64,000 nucleotides of DNA from Streptococcus chenjunshii (GTDB lineage Bacteria > Bacillota > Bacilli > Lactobacillales > Streptococcaceae): positions 1,612,001 to 1,676,000 of the forward strand of contig NZ_CP031733.1 in the NCBI RefSeq assembly GCF_003086355.1, read 5' to 3'. Below, piece by piece: positions 8,475 to 16,284 of the stretch (the stretch's first letter is position 1; each line of letters begins with the position of its first letter). The notes beneath the pieces are model-generated. The model worked only from the letters and a program-made list of their open reading frames with translations, searched no databases and was not told the DNA's origin. Made by a program: the position numbers and the translations under genes.

Positions 8475-8740
8475 TGCTCTATTTTACGCGTCTGGTAAGC
8501 TCGTGAATGTTTCATAATATCAGCAAATATATTGGCAATAGTCTCTTCAAACTCTTTATCCTCTACTCGCTCAGACACACTTTTAAGAACTGCCGTTTCG
8601 CGTGCGCTGTCTGCAACTGCCTTCTGCTGCTCTTTTTTATACTCACTAACCTGCCTGACTAATGCCATCCGTTTTTCAAGAAGCAAAGTCAGCTCTTTAT
8701 CAATAACGTCAATTTGTCTGCGAATACACTGTAAATCCAT
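8471..8740 (-). CDS. Chorismate mutase, AroQ type
   Basis: An 89-residue all-helical AroQ-class chorismate mutase, which converts chorismate to prephenate for Phe/Tyr synthesis. The start is the ATG at 8740 (MDLQCIRRQIDVIDKELTLL), preceded by AAGGG. The open frame extends upstream through unrelated sequence. The family pattern RxxIDxIDxxLxxLLxxR with LVRQVSEYKKE is intact, including the first-helix Arg and the Lys of the second helix. It lies between the TVP38 gene (3 bases upstream) and crcB (4-base overlap), in one operon. Confidence 0.9.
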   Translation of the reverse strand: MDLQCIRRQIDVIDKELTLLLEKRMALVRQVSEYKKEQQKAVADSARETAVLKSVSERVEDKEFEETIANIFADIMKHSRAYQTRKIEQ

Positions 8741-8742
8741 AT

Positions 8743-9423
8743 TTAATTCCCTTTTTTCCTTGTAAAATAGCGATAAAGTCCGTATACTGTCCCCATGGCC
8801 AACAGAATAAGCAAAATACGCTTGATATTCCCCGATAGAATAGCGTCCCCTCCAAAAGCATACAAAAGACTGGTTGGCATGACTCCGATAAAAATACAAG
8901 ACAGCCAAATCCGCCAAGAAACCTTCAGTTCTAAAACACTGTAGTCAACGACAAAAGTTGGGAGAATTGGCAGCATATAACCTGCAATCAGTGCGGCTTT
9001 CGTATTGCCGAATGCATCCAGTTTAGCCAGATTTTTTTTCAACTTCGTATCCTTGTCAATAATATCAATTTTATTCATCAGCCGAATCAGGAAAAAATTT
9101 CCCAAAATATTGGCGCTCACATTCATAACAAATCCCAGCCAAGGACCAAAAACAAGACCATTAAAGATTGCAAAAACAGCGTTAGACATAAAAGGAATGG
9201 CTGCTGTAACAGCAGTCAGCAGGATAAGGATAACAAAGTTTAAAGGCGTTCTGGCTTTCAGATGCGCTTCAAACCTTTCTAAGGGCTTTTGGCTGCTCAA
9301 GACGGCCTCAAAATCTTGATAATGCTTCAGTACAAAAATGAAAAAATAAAGGACAATCAAGAGCAGTCCCAATCCGAGAAACCATTTTCTAAGTTCATTA
9401 TATTGCCAGTGTTTTTTCTTCAT
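8743..9423 (-). CDS. TVP38/TMEM64 (DedA-like) membrane protein
   Basis: A 226-residue integral membrane protein of the TVP38/TMEM64 (SNARE-associated, VTT) family; bacterial members are lipid scramblase or DedA-like proteins of uncertain substrate. An N-terminal helix (~10-30) precedes the VTT core, with PFMSNAVFAIFNGLVFGPWLG and the later ALIAGYMLPILPTFVVDYS segment containing the family's PxxP-like loop. I choose the ATG at 9423 over the upstream ATG at 9501 because a consensus promoter (TTGCAA-17-TATAAT) lies between them. This leaves only 10 bases between the -10 and the ATG and no Shine-Dalgarno. First gene of the chorismate mutase-crcB-crcB operon. Confidence 0.82.
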   Translation of the reverse strand: MKKKHWQYNELRKWFLGLGLLLIVLYFFIFVLKHYQDFEAVLSSQKPLERFEAHLKARTPLNFVILILLTAVTAAIPFMSNAVFAIFNGLVFGPWLGFVMNVSANILGNFFLIRLMNKIDIIDKDTKLKKNLAKLDAFGNTKAALIAGYMLPILPTFVVDYSVLELKVSWRIWLSCIFIGVMPTSLLYAFGGDAILSGNIKRILLILLAMGTVYGLYRYFTRKKGN

Positions 9424-9433
9424 CTTGCTAAAT

Positions 9434-9462
9434 ATTATAAATAAAAATAACTGACTTTGCAA
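9434..9462 (-). promoter_or_regulatory. Promoter of the TVP38-aroQ-crcB operon
   Basis: On the minus strand TTGCAA (9462-9457) and TATAAT (9439-9434) are 17 bases apart. Transcription would begin only 2-4 bases before the ATG at 9423, making this mRNA leaderless or nearly so. Confidence 0.65.
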
Positions 9463-9522
9463 GATGATTACCAGTCCAAGTACCTTCACAGACAAAAACA
9501 TTTGTACTTTAGCAGCCCGCTT

Positions 9523-9682
9523 GCTAGAACTGAACTCCGCCTAAGAGCTGAAAAAAAGAACCGCACTCGTATGAAGCACTAGCAACTTACGGGTGTAGCA
9601 GCTCTGTGAGTATAGCCTTTCCTAGGCCTGCGGTTCTTCGTCCGGTCTCCTAGCTTCGCACTTTTAACGGCCTTTGTATCTT
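9523..9682 (-). repeat. Dispersed hairpin repeat, family 1
   Basis: Copy of the family-1 intergenic repeat in minus orientation. Read on the minus strand it begins AAGATACAAAGGCCGTTAAAA (9682 leftwards) and ends in TCAGCTCTTAGGCGGAGTTC near 9530. Internally AAGAACCGCA (9556-9565) and TGCGGTTCTT (9629-9638) form a 10-bp stem. It lies between sufB and the TVP38 gene. Confidence 0.7.
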
Positions 9683-9748
9683 GTTAAAAAGCTTTAGGCT
9701 GCTTTTGCAGCAGCTTAAAGAAGCTTCTGTTTTTCTGAACGCTCTTCT

Positions 9749-11134
9749 TCAGCCGACAGACCCTTCCATACTCATATTAATCAAGGTATTTAATTCAACA
9801 GCATATTCCATCGGCAATTCTTTGGTAATTGGTTCCATAAAACCATTAACAATCATGGCTGTTGCTTCCTCCTCAGAAATTCCCCGGCTCATCATGTAAT
9901 AAAGCTGAGCTTCCGACACTTTGGAAACTTTCGCCTCATGCTCCAAAGCAACATTGGCATTGTGGATTTCATTAAAGGGAATCGTATCAGATGAAGATAA
10001 ATCATCCATAAGAATCGTATCACACTCAATATGGGATTTGGATCCGGAACTGTCTTTGCCGAAAGTAACCTGTCCACGGTAATCTGTCCTGCCGCCGTCT
10101 TTAGCCACCGACTTTGAAATTAAAGTTGAGGAGGTGTGGGGTGCATTGTGGAAAACCCTGCAGCCAGCATCCAAATCTTGACCGAAGTTAGCAAAAGACA
10201 TGGATAAAACCGTTGTTCTGGCATGCGGCCCATTAAGAATGGAGCAGGGATATTTCATGTTGACTTTGCTGCCGATGTTCCCATCTATCCATTCTAATGT
10301 GCCGTTTTCAGCAACTGTTCCGCGCTCAGTAACTAAATTATAGACATTATCAGACCAGTTCTGCATTGTGGTATATCTAAAATAAGCATCCCGTTTAACA
10401 ATGATTTCAACTGTAGCAGCATGCAAACTGTTAGCCGAATATGTCGGGGCTGTACAACCTTCAATGTACTGGATAGAGCCTCCTTCTTCTACAATAACCA
10501 AGGTCCTCTCGAACTGGCCGGCGTTTTCACCATTAATCCGGAAATAAGTCTGCACCGGTATATCGCACTGCACACCCTTAGGGACATAGATAAAAGTTCC
10601 GCCGGACCATACAGCACCGTTTAGGGCAGCGAACTTGTGTTCTGCATTAGAAATGATGGTACCGAAATATTTTTTGACCAGCTCTGGGTATTTCTGAACA
10701 GCTGTGTCAGTATCCGTAAAAATAATACCCTGTTTTTCAAACTCTGCCTGCATATTATGATAAACTACTTCAGATTCATACTGGGCAACCGCACCGGACA
10801 AGAACTGTTTTTCAGCCTCAGGAATTCCTAGGCGGTCAAACGTTTCTTTTATTTTATCAGGCACATCGTCCCATGAACGGACATTTTCGCCGGCATATCT
10901 TTGATAGTAAATCACCTGCTCAAAATCAATACCTGATAAATCCGGTCCCCAATCAGGCAGAGGAAGTTTATGAAACAGTTCTAAAGACTGCAGACGGTAA
11001 TCAAGCATCCATTGCGGTTCATTTTTTATTTCAGAAATATCTCGGACAATTCTTTCTGTCAAGCCTTTGCCAGTAGAATATAAAGGCCGGACATCATCAT
11101 GAAAGCCAAAAGCATAATCTCTCTTCTTTACCAT
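9749..11134 (-). CDS. sufB: Fe-S cluster scaffold protein SufB
   Basis: A 461-residue SufB, the scaffold of the SUF iron-sulfur assembly complex (SufBC2D). The C-terminal core has [20 protein letters not shown], the invariant Cys in ECDTIL (about residue 371) and EHEAKVSK with the conserved Glu (~398), matching the catalytic Cys/Glu pair of E. coli SufB. Start ATG at 11134 behind AAAGAGGT. In streptococci sufB is normally the last gene of sufCDSUB. Here no sufC, D, S or U is present: its neighbours are a flavodoxin gene upstream and the TVP38 operon downstream. It carries its own promoter and a cre-like site, so it is either a relocated gene or an extra copy. Confidence 0.95.
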   Translation of the reverse strand: MVKKRDYAFGFHDDVRPLYSTGKGLTERIVRDISEIKNEPQWMLDYRLQSLELFHKLPLPDWGPDLSGIDFEQVIYYQRYAGENVRSWDDVPDKIKETFDRLGIPEAEKQFLSGAVAQYESEVVYHNMQAEFEKQGIIFTDTDTAVQKYPELVKKYFGTIISNAEHKFAALNGAVWSGGTFIYVPKGVQCDIPVQTYFRINGENAGQFERTLVIVEEGGSIQYIEGCTAPTYSANSLHAATVEIIVKRDAYFRYTTMQNWSDNVYNLVTERGTVAENGTLEWIDGNIGSKVNMKYPCSILNGPHARTTVLSMSFANFGQDLDAGCRVFHNAPHTSSTLISKSVAKDGGRTDYRGQVTFGKDSSGSKSHIECDTILMDDLSSSDTIPFNEIHNANVALEHEAKVSKVSEAQLYYMMSRGISEEEATAMIVNGFMEPITKELPMEYAVELNTLINMSMEGSVG

Positions 11135-11264
11135 ATTGTACCTCTTTCATATTTGCAGCAAGAAACCCCAACTGTTAGCAATGTTTGTAAATCATTCATC
11201 TGCACACCAAAAAAAACCAGACATTAAAATCAGCAAATCCTCCGCCTATCTTTGTCAATCAATT

Positions 11265-11295
11265 TGTTAGCGCTTAAACTCTTTTCTCTATTATA
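11265..11295 (-). promoter_or_regulatory. sufB promoter -10 with adjacent cre-like site
   Basis: TATAAT on the minus strand (11295-11290) is followed by TTTAAGCGCTAACA (11278-11265). That sequence matches the CcpA cre consensus TGWAANCGNTNWCA at 13 of 14 positions. The site would lie about 5-18 bases into the transcript, a roadblock position. The -35 is weak. The rest of the 311-base gap (11135-11445) holds only the flavodoxin terminator. Confidence 0.45.
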
Positions 11296-11413
11296 CTCTC
11301 TTTTAAAAACAATTTCATAGAAAAAAGCCGCAAAATGATGGAATCAAATGGGAGACTTGCTGTTGACTGCCTGATAAACTTGCAATAAGCATTTCCGTTT
11401 CTCTGCAGATAAC

Positions 11414-11436
11414 AAAAAAACAGTCCGCCGGACTGT
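11414..11436 (-). terminator. Terminator of the flavodoxin gene
   Basis: On the minus strand ACAGTCC-GGC-GGACTGT is followed by seven T. It starts 10 bases after the flavodoxin stop codon. Confidence 0.88.
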
Positions 11437-11445
11437 AACTTAAAC

Positions 11446-11889
11446 TTAATTCAGCTTTGCAGAAAGCTCTTCTGCAAATGCTTCTAAGTTTTCAATATCT
11501 TCATCTTCAGCAGCTAGATCAACCTTGACAGATTCTGCACCTTTGAGAGCACCTGTCAGAGCAAACTGTGCTTCAAAATCATCCACTGACTGGCAGAAAT
11601 AATCGTAGAAAGTATCACCTGAACCAACAACTCCATAAAGTTTTCCAGATAAATCCAAATCACCCAAGTCCTCATAGAAATCAACAATTTCATCAGGAAG
11701 CTCACCGTCACCATAAGTATAAGTTGCCACAACTGCTAAATCAACATCCTCAAAGTCCGCTGCATCTACTGTTGTGCACTCATCTACTTCGACAGTATGC
11801 CCTAGATCTTCCAGTTTCTGAGCAACAATATCGGCAATTTCTTCTGTATTGCCGGTCATGCTGGCAAAAACAATTTTAGCTAAAGCCAT
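11446..11889 (-). CDS. Flavodoxin
   Basis: A 147-residue short-chain flavodoxin, a small FMN electron carrier. The phosphate-binding loop SMTGNTEEIA is at residues 9-18. The aromatic FMN-stacking loop TYTYGDGELPD is at ~56-66, and GSGDTFYDYFCQSVDDFE forms the second loop. It is highly acidic, as usual. The start is the ATG at 11889 (MALAKIVFASMTGN) because GGAGG lies 5-9 bases upstream of it. The longer MEEK start would be encoded by the ribosome binding site itself. It follows the add gene by 41 bases. Confidence 0.93.
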   Translation of the reverse strand: MALAKIVFASMTGNTEEIADIVAQKLEDLGHTVEVDECTTVDAADFEDVDLAVVATYTYGDGELPDEIVDFYEDLGDLDLSGKLYGVVGSGDTFYDYFCQSVDDFEAQFALTGALKGAESVKVDLAAEDEDIENLEAFAEELSAKLN

Positions 11890-11930
11890 TTTTTCCTCCA
11901 ATTACAAAGTACTTTTATTTTAGCATATTT

Positions 11931-12950
11931 CTACAGGAATGCAGCATATATTTTTTCTATTTTTCTTAATAGGTCTTTTTTTTCAGACTCACTGGCAAAA
12001 GAAGCTTCAACCGCATTGCGGTTGAACTGCAGGAAATCAGCTAAATCGGCGGCAAAATAGAGATGGAAAAGCTCATATTCCTTGGTCAGATTCGTATCTG
12101 ATACCGTCCGATTATCAGTATTAATAGTAATTTTTGCTCCTGCTTCGTACAATTCCCGGTAAGGAAATTCGGAGATTTCTTTTATAGCCTTGGTTTGCAG
12201 ATTGCTGGTCAAGCAAAGTTCCGCTGTTACGCAGTTGTCAACCAATGACTTGATCAATTCCGGCTGGTTATGAATAGCTGTCACATGTCCTAAACGTTTA
12301 ATACCGAGGGCAATGGCATCAGCAATATGGTTCGGGCAGCCGCATTCTCCGGCATGCAGGGTCAGAGGACGGTCTAAAGTTTGCGTATAGCGGATTAAAT
12401 CTTCAATTTCTGATGTTGGATACCCTTCCTCATCACCAGCAAAATCAAACCCTGCCAAACCCGCTTCAGAAAGATCCGCCAGCTGCCCAAAAAGATCTCT
12501 AGTCAGTTCCTTTGGAGACTGGCGCATGCCGCAGGCAATAACTCTGGCTGTAATATCAAAATCAGCTTCAGCTTGTTTCAGCCCGTCTAACACGGCAAAA
12601 ACAGTATCTGCCGCTGATAGCCCCTTATCCATGGAGAGCTCAGGTGCAAAGCGAATTTCAATATAAATCACATTATCCTCTGCTGCTTGTCTGGCCACAT
12701 CATAGGCTGCCAGCTGCAAAGCCTTTTTAGTCTGTAAAAGCGGACGAATAAAATCAAAAGTCTTCAGGTAGTCTACTAAACTTTCTGTCTGTTCAGGCAC
12801 TGTAACCAGTTTTTTTAAATCTTCATCCGCCTGAGGCAGTGAAATTCCAGCCATAGCCGCTAAAAGACGGATTGTTTCCAATGAGATAGATCCGTCTAAA
12901 TGACAATGCAACTCTGTCTTTGCTAATTTTTCTAATACTTTTCGATCCAT
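11931..12950 (-). CDS. add: Adenosine deaminase
   Basis: A 339-residue zinc amidohydrolase converting adenosine to inosine. Metal and catalytic motifs are present in order: ELHCHLDGS (HxH, ~residues 13-21), LHAGECG (HAGE), H in the GHVTAIHNQ region, and [10 protein letters not shown] near 275-285. The last differs from the usual SLNTDDP by D-N-R after the metal Asp, so the second Asp is Asn. Length is normal. ATG at 12950 behind GGAGG. Confidence 0.93.
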   Translation of the reverse strand: MDRKVLEKLAKTELHCHLDGSISLETIRLLAAMAGISLPQADEDLKKLVTVPEQTESLVDYLKTFDFIRPLLQTKKALQLAAYDVARQAAEDNVIYIEIRFAPELSMDKGLSAADTVFAVLDGLKQAEADFDITARVIACGMRQSPKELTRDLFGQLADLSEAGLAGFDFAGDEEGYPTSEIEDLIRYTQTLDRPLTLHAGECGCPNHIADAIALGIKRLGHVTAIHNQPELIKSLVDNCVTAELCLTSNLQTKAIKEISEFPYRELYEAGAKITINTDNRTVSDTNLTKEYELFHLYFAADLADFLQFNRNAVEASFASESEKKDLLRKIEKIYAAFL

Positions 12951-13125
12951 TATCAGCCTCCTGCAGGAAAAAGATATTTTTTCTATCTTAACACAATTTA
13001 TTTGAAATTCAAGCTTAAATTTGCTATGCTTATCACATCATTTAAAGCAGTCAGCGTTTTTTCACTGTGTTATGTTTGTAAGTGTGTCTGTAAACAGCGA
13101 AACTTACTGAAATCTCTATGACTTC

Positions 13126-13283
13126 AACGGCCTTTGTATCTTATTGAATTGAACACGGCCTAAAATCTTGAATAGAACACGGCCTAAAATCCTAGTGAAA
13201 AAGACGCAGTCCATCGCGACGTGGAGCTTCGCTCGTCCTTCCCTATTTTCATACGGATTTTTAAACGGCCTTTGTATCTTATT
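13126..13283 (-). repeat. Dispersed hairpin repeat, family 1, with flanking half-copy
   Basis: Two identical 20-base ends (AACGGCCTTTGTATCTTATT at 13126-13145 and 13264-13283) lie in the same orientation. Between them is the opposite end motif GAACACGGCCTAAAATC, present twice (13150 and 13175). Terminal inverted segments CTAAAATCCTAGTGAAAA and TTTTCATACGGATTTTT are complementary in part, with GAGC-GAA-GCTC at the apex. The repeat runs to 14 bases before the GST start and supplies its upstream region. The rest of 12951-13297 shows no gene. Confidence 0.75.
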
Positions 13284-13297
13284 ATAAGGAGGAAACA

Positions 13298-14104
13298 ATG
13301 TCAGACTATACACCACCGAAAATTTGGAAAAATCCTGCTAATCTTGGCGGTCAATGGGGCGGCTTGAATCAGCCGACTGCCGGAGCGCGTTTTGAACAAA
13401 AACTGCCGGTTGGGAATAAACCTTTTCAGCTCTATTCTCTCGGTACACCAAACGGTATCAAAGCGACCATTATGCTTGAGGAGCTTAAAGAAGCTGGCAT
13501 TTCTGAGGCGGATTATGATTTGTATCGGATTGCAATCAGCAAGGGTGAGCAGTTTGGATCGGACTTTGTAGCTATCAACCCTAATTCAAAGATTCCGGCT
13601 CTGATTGATCAATCAGGAGATAAAACAGTCCGAGTTTTTGAATCATCTCATATCCTTCTCTACCTAGCTGAAAAATTCAACCAACTTATTCCAGCTGATC
13701 ATACCCAGCGCACTGAAGTATTAAACTGGCTCTTCTGGCAAACCGGAGCAGCACCTTTTCTCGGCGGCGGATTTGGGCATTTCTTCCATTACGCACCTGA
13801 AAAAATTGAATACAGTATCAACCGTTTTGCAATGGAAGCCAAGCGCCAACTTGACCTCTTGGATAAAGAATTGGCCTATAAGCCTTTTATCGCCGGCGAC
13901 AGCTACAGCATTGCAGATATTGCTATTTGGTCGTGGTATGGACGCTTAGCCCAGGATAACATTTGGGATAGAGCGGGAGAGTTTCTTGATGTCCAAACTT
14001 ACCAAAATCTACAGTCTTGGACTGAAAAAATAGCTATACGGCCGGCTGTTATTCGCGGGCTTCAGGCAAAATATCAGGACATTAAACAAAGCTCTTCAGA
14101 ATGA
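13298..14104 (+). CDS. yghU: YghU-type glutathione S-transferase-like oxidoreductase
   Basis: A 268-residue GST-fold protein closely resembling E. coli YghU, which has thiol-disulfide reductase activity toward glutathionyl disulfides. The thioredoxin-like N-domain has LYSLGTPNGIKATIMLEEL and NPNSKIPAL, with the cis-Pro. ESSHILLYLAEKF follows, then the helical C-domain with WLFWQTGAAPFLGGGFGHF. AGGAGG precedes the ATG at 13298. The gene ends in a terminator before the acetyltransferase gene. Confidence 0.92.
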   Translation: MSDYTPPKIWKNPANLGGQWGGLNQPTAGARFEQKLPVGNKPFQLYSLGTPNGIKATIMLEELKEAGISEADYDLYRIAISKGEQFGSDFVAINPNSKIPALIDQSGDKTVRVFESSHILLYLAEKFNQLIPADHTQRTEVLNWLFWQTGAAPFLGGGFGHFFHYAPEKIEYSINRFAMEAKRQLDLLDKELAYKPFIAGDSYSIADIAIWSWYGRLAQDNIWDRAGEFLDVQTYQNLQSWTEKIAIRPAVIRGLQAKYQDIKQSSSE

Positions 14105-14162
14105 AATCTTCACTTGCACACTATCCCTGTCTGGAGTTCCTGACTGCAGAAATTATAGAACC

Positions 14163-14214
14163 ACAGAACTTCTGGAAGCCTTGAAATACAGGGCATTCTG
14201 GAAGTTCTGTTTTT
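14163..14214 (+). terminator. Terminator of the GST gene
   Basis: ACAGAACTTC (14163-14172) pairs with GAAGTTCTGT (14201-14210), with a partly paired inner stem, and is followed by TTTTT. An extended -10, TGATATAAT ending at 14224, begins directly after the T-run and probably starts transcription of the next operon. Confidence 0.8.
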
Positions 14215-14244
14215 ATGATATAATATCCTTAGAAAGGACCGTAT

Positions 14245-14679
14245 ATGTGGAAACTAAAAACATTTGCTGAACTGACAACCTCGGAATTATTTGCCATTTA
14301 TCAAGCACGGGTTGCTGTTTTTGTTGTGGAACAAAACTGCCCTTATCAAGAAGTTGACTCTCTTGACTTAGAAGCTCTGCACTTTTTTAAAGAAAAATCC
14401 GGTTCCATTAAAGCCTACTGCCGCTTAATTCCAACTAAAGGAACTGTAAAACTGGGCCGCGTTTTAACTGCAGAGGACTGCCGCCATCAAGGGCTTGGCC
14501 GAGAGCTGGTTTTACAAGTTCTGCGATTTTGCAGAGATAAATTTCCAAAGCTTCCTATCTATATTCAGGCACAAAGCTATCTAAAAGATTTTTATAATTC
14601 TTTTGGTTTTCAGCCCATTTCCTCACAATATTTAGAAGACGGTATTTCTCATATTGATATGCTTTTGAAAGGGAATTAA
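14245..14679 (+). CDS. ElaA-like GNAT acetyltransferase
   Basis: A 144-residue GNAT-fold N-acetyltransferase of the ElaA type. The ElaA signature VFVVEQNCPYQEVDS is at residues ~27-41. The acetyl-CoA loop is the R/Q-x-x-G-x-G/A motif CRHQGLGRELV (~75-85), followed by AQSYLKDFYNSFGF. The substrate is unknown. AAAGGA precedes the ATG. It is followed after 7 bases by the DHH phosphodiesterase gene, with which it is probably cotranscribed. Confidence 0.88.
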   Translation: MWKLKTFAELTTSELFAIYQARVAVFVVEQNCPYQEVDSLDLEALHFFKEKSGSIKAYCRLIPTKGTVKLGRVLTAEDCRHQGLGRELVLQVLRFCRDKFPKLPIYIQAQSYLKDFYNSFGFQPISSQYLEDGISHIDMLLKGN

Positions 14680-14686
14680 TTTTTTT

Positions 14687-15622
14687 ATGACAACATTCAA
14701 ACACATTTTAGCCAAAATTGAAGAGTATGATACCATTATTATTCATAGACATATGAAACCGGATCCCGATGCTTTGGGGAGCCAGCTGGGACTCAAAGCC
14801 ATTATCAAAACCAACTTCCCCGAAAAAAAGGTCCTTGCACCAGGTTATGACGAACCTACATTGACTTGGCTGGGTCATATGGATAACATAGATAGTAAGG
14901 ACTACTTAAACGCTCTTGTTATTGTGACCGATACAGCTAACAGACCTCGGATTGACGGCAGCGATTATATGAGAGGACAATTTCTTATTAAAATTGATCA
15001 CCATCCTAATGACGATGTATATGGCGATTTGGTTCATGTGGACACTGCTGCTTCCAGCAGCAGTGAAATTATTGCTGATTTTGCGATAACACTGCAGCTC
15101 AAACTTTCGGATGAAGCCGCTCGCCTCCTCTACGCTGGTATTATTGGAGACACCGGCCGCTTCCTTTATCCTGCTACCAGCAGCAAAACCTTTGCCATAG
15201 CCAGCGAGCTTCGAAACTACCATTTCGATTTCGCAGCTGTAGCTCGGCAAATGGATAGCTTCTCTTTAAAAATTGCTAAACTACAAGCCTACACCCTTGA
15301 TAATCTTGAAATTAATGAGAACGGAGCTGCCCGCCTTATCCTAACCCAAGACTTAATGAAAAAGTTTAACATCACAGATCCTGAAACATCTGCTATTGTT
15401 GCCACTCCAGGAAAAATTGACTGTGTGGAAGTCTGGGCGATTTTTGTGGAACAACCTGACGGTCATTATCGTGTACGTTTACGCAGCAAGTCCCACTCGA
15501 TTAACGATATCGCTAAACGGCATGCTGGCGGCGGCCATCCTCTGGCCAGCGGCGCCAATTCGTACAGTCTCAAAGAAAACGAAGATATTTATCAAGAAAT
15601 CAAAGATCTTTTAAAGAACTGA
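14687..15622 (+). CDS. DHH/DHHA1 phosphodiesterase (NrnA/Pde2-like)
   Basis: A 311-residue DHH-DHHA1 enzyme of the NrnA/Pde2 group, which degrades short oligoribonucleotides, pAp and, in streptococci, pApA derived from c-di-AMP. The N-terminal DHH motifs are HRHMKPDPDALGS (~20-32), VTDTANRPR (~86) and KIDHHPNDD (~106). The C-terminal DHHA1 signature is GGGHPLASGA (~280). Length matches S. pneumoniae Pde2. A Shine-Dalgarno-like AAAGGG lies 13-16 bases upstream. The protein is soluble, unlike GdpP. Confidence 0.92.
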   Translation: MTTFKHILAKIEEYDTIIIHRHMKPDPDALGSQLGLKAIIKTNFPEKKVLAPGYDEPTLTWLGHMDNIDSKDYLNALVIVTDTANRPRIDGSDYMRGQFLIKIDHHPNDDVYGDLVHVDTAASSSSEIIADFAITLQLKLSDEAARLLYAGIIGDTGRFLYPATSSKTFAIASELRNYHFDFAAVARQMDSFSLKIAKLQAYTLDNLEINENGAARLILTQDLMKKFNITDPETSAIVATPGKIDCVEVWAIFVEQPDGHYRVRLRSKSHSINDIAKRHAGGGHPLASGANSYSLKENEDIYQEIKDLLKN

Positions 15623-15688
15623 CACTCAGTTCTTGTCACAACACAGGCAAAATAAGATATTGACTTAACATTTTTTTAAATAAAACAC

Positions 15689-15717
15689 TTGTCAAGCTCT
15701 CTAAGTTCTGATAAAAT
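15689..15717 (+). promoter_or_regulatory. rpmE2 promoter
   Basis: TTGTCA (15689-15694) and TAAAAT (15712-15717) are 17 bases apart. The transcript leader contains a 7-bp palindrome, ATGGCAG-gcag-CTGCCAT (15734-15751), just before the ribosome binding site. It could act in autoregulation, but this is only a suggestion. Confidence 0.65.
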
Positions 15718-15773
15718 AAAATGGTTAACAACTATGGCAGGCAGCTGCCATGGCAGAAAGGAAAAAGTTTAAA

Positions 15774-16016
15774 ATGAGAAAAGACATTCATCCAGAGTAC
15801 CGTCCTGTTGTCTTTATGGACACTACTACAGGTTACAAGTTTCTTAGCGGTTCCACAAGATCTTCTGACGAAACGGTAGAATTTGAAGGAGAAACATATC
15901 CGCTTGTACGTGTAGAAATTTCATCAGATTCACACCCCTTCTACACAGGACGCCAAAAATTCACACAGGCAGACGGCCGTGTCGATCGTTTCAACAAAAA
16001 ATACGGTCTCAAATAA
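15774..16016 (+). CDS. rpmE2: 50S ribosomal protein L31 type B
   Basis: An 80-residue L31 of the zinc-independent (C-minus) type: the CxxC zinc ribbon cysteines of type A are absent. The start is the ATG at 15774 ([20 protein letters not shown]) behind AGAAAGGA. An in-frame ATG 24 bases upstream would add residues not found in L31 and sits inside the leader palindrome. In many Firmicutes this paralogue spares zinc. No AdcR box is visible here. Confidence 0.96.
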   Translation: MRKDIHPEYRPVVFMDTTTGYKFLSGSTRSSDETVEFEGETYPLVRVEISSDSHPFYTGRQKFTQADGRVDRFNKKYGLK

Positions 16017-16053
16017 AAGACTGTATCTGCTGGAAAAAAATATTAGACTCTGT

Positions 16054-16098
16054 AACTCTGTAAAGGACAGATCCTTCAGAAATTACAGAGTTTTTTTG
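16054..16098 (+). terminator. rpmE2 terminator
   Basis: AACTCTGTAA (16054-16063) and TTACAGAGTT (16083-16092) form a perfect 10-bp stem followed by TTTTT. Confidence 0.88.
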
Positions 16099-16239
16099 TA
16101 TATGCAAAAAGCTAATAATGATAAAACAGTTAAAGATGACATCTGTTTTTAAACTCCAATCCTGTATTTTTGGGGGCAGTTTATTACAAGTAGTTCTGTT
16201 CAGTAAATTGTTTTTCAATTTACAAGCCACATAAACAAG

Positions 16240-16267
16240 AAAAAGAAGCGGATTTTCGCTTCTTTTT
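16240..16267 (-). terminator. Terminator of the third adhesin gene
   Basis: AAAAAGAAGCG (16240-16250) and CGCTTCTTTTT (16257-16267) form an 11-bp stem with flanking T/A runs, 18 bases after the stop codon on the minus strand. The 170 bases up to the rpmE2 terminator show no gene. Confidence 0.85.
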
Positions 16268-16284
16268 CAATAATTATCAAGCCT

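Noticed and set aside
9424..9748. Fluoride riboswitch upstream of the crcB operon
   Set aside because: The operon promoter lies almost on the first ATG, leaving no room for a leader, and the upstream DNA is a family-1 repeat.
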